A stretch of 64,000 bases of DNA, from the NCBI GenBank assembly GCA_028284905.1, contig JANQQU010000036.1, positions 62,001 to 126,000 on the forward strand, written 5' to 3'. This DNA comes from Calditrichia bacterium. Lineage in GTDB: Bacteria > Calditrichota > Calditrichia > RBG-13-44-9 > J075. Every line of letters starts with the position of its first letter. Positions within the stretch are counted from its first letter, which is position 1. Below the pieces are notes generated by a model. The model searched no databases, was not told the origin of the DNA, and worked only from the letters and a program-made list of their open reading frames with translations. Shown one piece after another: positions 62,408 through 64,000 of the stretch. Both the position numbers and the translations under genes were made by a program.

Positions 62408-64000
62408 CTATGCTGTTCCTTTATTTCTCCATAATTTGAGGGGATTCATTTTGCGCAATAACTTGCTGATATCTTTACTGATCATGTAAAGGCTAGGCAC
62501 CAGCATCAGCGTTAGTGGAGTGGCGGTTAGCAATCCCCATCCCAAGGCCAGAGCCATCGGCGCGTTGTAGGGATCAGAACCCCCGATACCATAAGCCAAA
62601 GGCAGTAAACCGGCTGCTGTCGTAATAGTGGTCAATAAAATAGCGCGGAGACGATCAGCCGTTCCCCGGGCTATAAGTTCAATTAGAGGCTTCTCGGGGT
62701 TTTCGCGACAGAGCGTATTTAGACGATCGACCAGCACTAATGAATCATTGACGACGACACCGCTAAGGCCGATGATTCCCAACATCCCCATGAAACTGAG
62801 AGGTTCGTTATGCATTCCGAAAATCAACACTATGCCGGAGAATCCGAAGGGAATAGCCAGCATGACCAACAAAGGCTGCGTAATAGAGTTAAAGAGGATC
62901 ATCAACAAAAAGTAAATACCAATTATTGCGATCATAAAAGCGCGCAGACTATTGTTCAAGGTCGTATCGGTTCTTTCCGCCGCGCCTTCGGACAGCAAAT
63001 ACATTCCCGGATAGTTTTCACTAACGTTAAAATGACTTAAAATTTGCTGTGTGGCAATTTTCGGTGTCGTTTTTCCGGGAATCAATTCCGCGCTGATGGT
63101 GGTTACCCGTTCGCCGTTATGGTGCCGGTAATCCGTGGCGCCCGGCATAGAGCGGAACCGGGCCACTTCTCTTAAGGGAATCAGGCGGTTTTGCATATTT
63201 GGGATTGCCAGCTCCCGCAGGTATTTCATCTTGCCACGGGCCTTCTTATTCAATACCACCCGAAATTCGACATCTTCCTCACCATAGCGCACTTTGGTCA
63301 CGATTTCACCGTCGTAGGCGATCCGCACGTTCTGAGCAACATCGGCAACCGTCAATCCCAGGCGCGCCAACTTTTCATAGTTGAGCTTGATTTCGATTTG
63401 GGACTTCTCGGATTTATCATTACGGCGGATATCCTGCAGCGTGCCCATCGATGCCATATAATCCATGACATCAGTTGCCAGTTTGTTTCGCATATTGTCC
63501 TCACTACCGATCAGGTTAAGGATGACCGGCTGTTGAGCCGCAGGCCCTGACTCCTCAATGTCGATGTAGATTTCCTTAAAATCCGCTAATCCGGCGTATT
63601 TATCGCGGACTTCCTGGGCAATCTCTTCCGCATTGCGATTCCGGGTAGAATACGGGGTCAGGATTGCCGCGATAACTGCGCTATTTTTGCTGAAGGTACC
63701 GTCACCATAGGTCCCGACACGGGTCACGTATGATTCAATTTCTTCCTTTGGCAGCTCATCAAGAATCTGTTCTAACTCTGCAACCTTTAGGGATGTTTTT
63801 TCCAGCGTATACCCTACCGGCAGTTCGCAAAAAATGGTAAATTCTTCGGCGCCGGTATTCGGAAAAACAATCACTTCCATTTTATTCGCAGCGTACCATA
63901 TCGAAGAGAACAGGGCGAACACGAACACTAATACCAGGACATACCGTAATTTTAGCACCCATTTCATGAGGCGTTGATATCCGTTACGAATGGGGTCAAA
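62408..64000 (-). CDS. RND efflux permease, C-terminal half (cut by window)
   Basis: 530 visible residues; the frame is open to base 64000 (FDPIRNGYQRL precedes the internal Met at 63967), so the N-terminal half lies outside. This part matches the second repeat of AcrB/HAE-type permeases: a membrane helix (KLRYVLVLVFVFALFSSIWY), the porter domain with VFPNTGAEEFTIFCELPVGYTLEKT, and five more helices including MLGIIGLSGVVVNDSLVLVDRLN and TTITTAAGLLPLAYGIGGSDPYNAPMA. A proton-driven drug or lipid exporter in the inner membrane; the substrate is not readable. It ends KLWRNKGTA. Confidence 0.93.
   Translation of the reverse strand, partial: FDPIRNGYQRLMKWVLKLRYVLVLVFVFALFSSIWYAANKMEVIVFPNTGAEEFTIFCELPVGYTLEKTSLKVAELEQILDELPKEEIESYVTRVGTYGDGTFSKNSAVIAAILTPYSTRNRNAEEIAQEVRDKYAGLADFKEIYIDIEESGPAAQQPVILNLIGSEDNMRNKLATDVMDYMASMGTLQDIRRNDKSEKSQIEIKLNYEKLARLGLTVADVAQNVRIAYDGEIVTKVRYGEEDVEFRVVLNKKARGKMKYLRELAIPNMQNRLIPLREVARFRSMPGATDYRHHNGERVTTISAELIPGKTTPKIATQQILSHFNVSENYPGMYLLSEGAAERTDTTLNNSLRAFMIAIIGIYFLLMILFNSITQPLLVMLAIPFGFSGIVLIFGMHNEPLSFMGMLGIIGLSGVVVNDSLVLVDRLNTLCRENPEKPLIELIARGTADRLRAILLTTITTAAGLLPLAYGIGGSDPYNAPMALALGWGLLTATPLTLMLVPSLYMISKDISKLLRKMNPLKLWRNKGTA

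Overview
The window looks like chromosomal DNA of a Gram-negative bacterium of the FCB superphylum, most like Calditrichota or candidate division KSB1. Four things point there. An outer membrane is implied by LpxH, LptD, a TonB-dependent receptor and several beta-barrels. Secreted proteins end in a type IX-style (Por) C-terminal sorting domain with the motif YPNPFNPTT. PorV-like proteins are present. Promoters of the Bacteroidota type (TTG or TTTG, about 20 bp, TAnnTTTG) occur next to ordinary sigma70-like ones. The placement is inference; the window has no rRNA or other marker gene.

Region 1 (230-25829, all minus strand) is a gene cluster of about 25.6 kb for alginate use. In transcription order it holds a FadR-type GntR regulator, KduI, a PL17 oligoalginate lyase, a DEH-reductase-like SDR, KdgF, a TRAP transporter (DctP-Q-M), a 1420-residue secreted beta-helix protein, KduD, a TonB-dependent receptor, a 742-residue secreted protein, a PorV-like protein, an outer-membrane barrel, a second beta-helix protein and a PL6 lyase. 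A workable flow is: PL6 cuts the polymer outside the cell, the receptor and barrels import oligomers, PL17 releases unsaturated monomers, TRAP moves them inward, and KdgF, KduI, KduD and the SDR convert them to KDG. No SusD, KDG kinase or KDPG aldolase is present. The regulator gene and kduI share one 13-bp sequence in opposite orientation, placed on both promoters; this is a good operator candidate.

Region 2 (26091-33300) is mainly housekeeping: tatC, lpxH, ilvE, a small outer-membrane protein, a SpoIID-family lipoprotein and a SPOR protein. At 32487-32543 is an unlisted 18-codon gene for a Lys/hydrophobic alternating peptide, with its own AGGAGG and its own terminator.

Region 3 (33495-40394, plus strand) has an AddB-like nuclease, then a compact three-gene unit: a polytopic membrane protein, a LysM-amidase without signal peptide, and a PLP decarboxylase.

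Region 4 (40739-56150) has a secreted Asp-box propeller protein, dGTPase, an M14 peptidase, an alpha/beta hydrolase, a PafA-like phosphatase, an SLC12-like transporter, an S9 peptidase and a DUF885 protein. Region 5 (56458-64000) has a 25-codon hydrophobic ORF, a short sorting-domain protein, a YcaQ-type glycosylase, LptD, tRNA-Gly(GCC), tRNA-Leu(UAA) and the C-terminal part of an RND pump cut by the window edge.

Nearly every longer intergenic gap carries one of at least seven dispersed inverted-repeat families. No transposase, CRISPR array, prophage or rRNA was seen.
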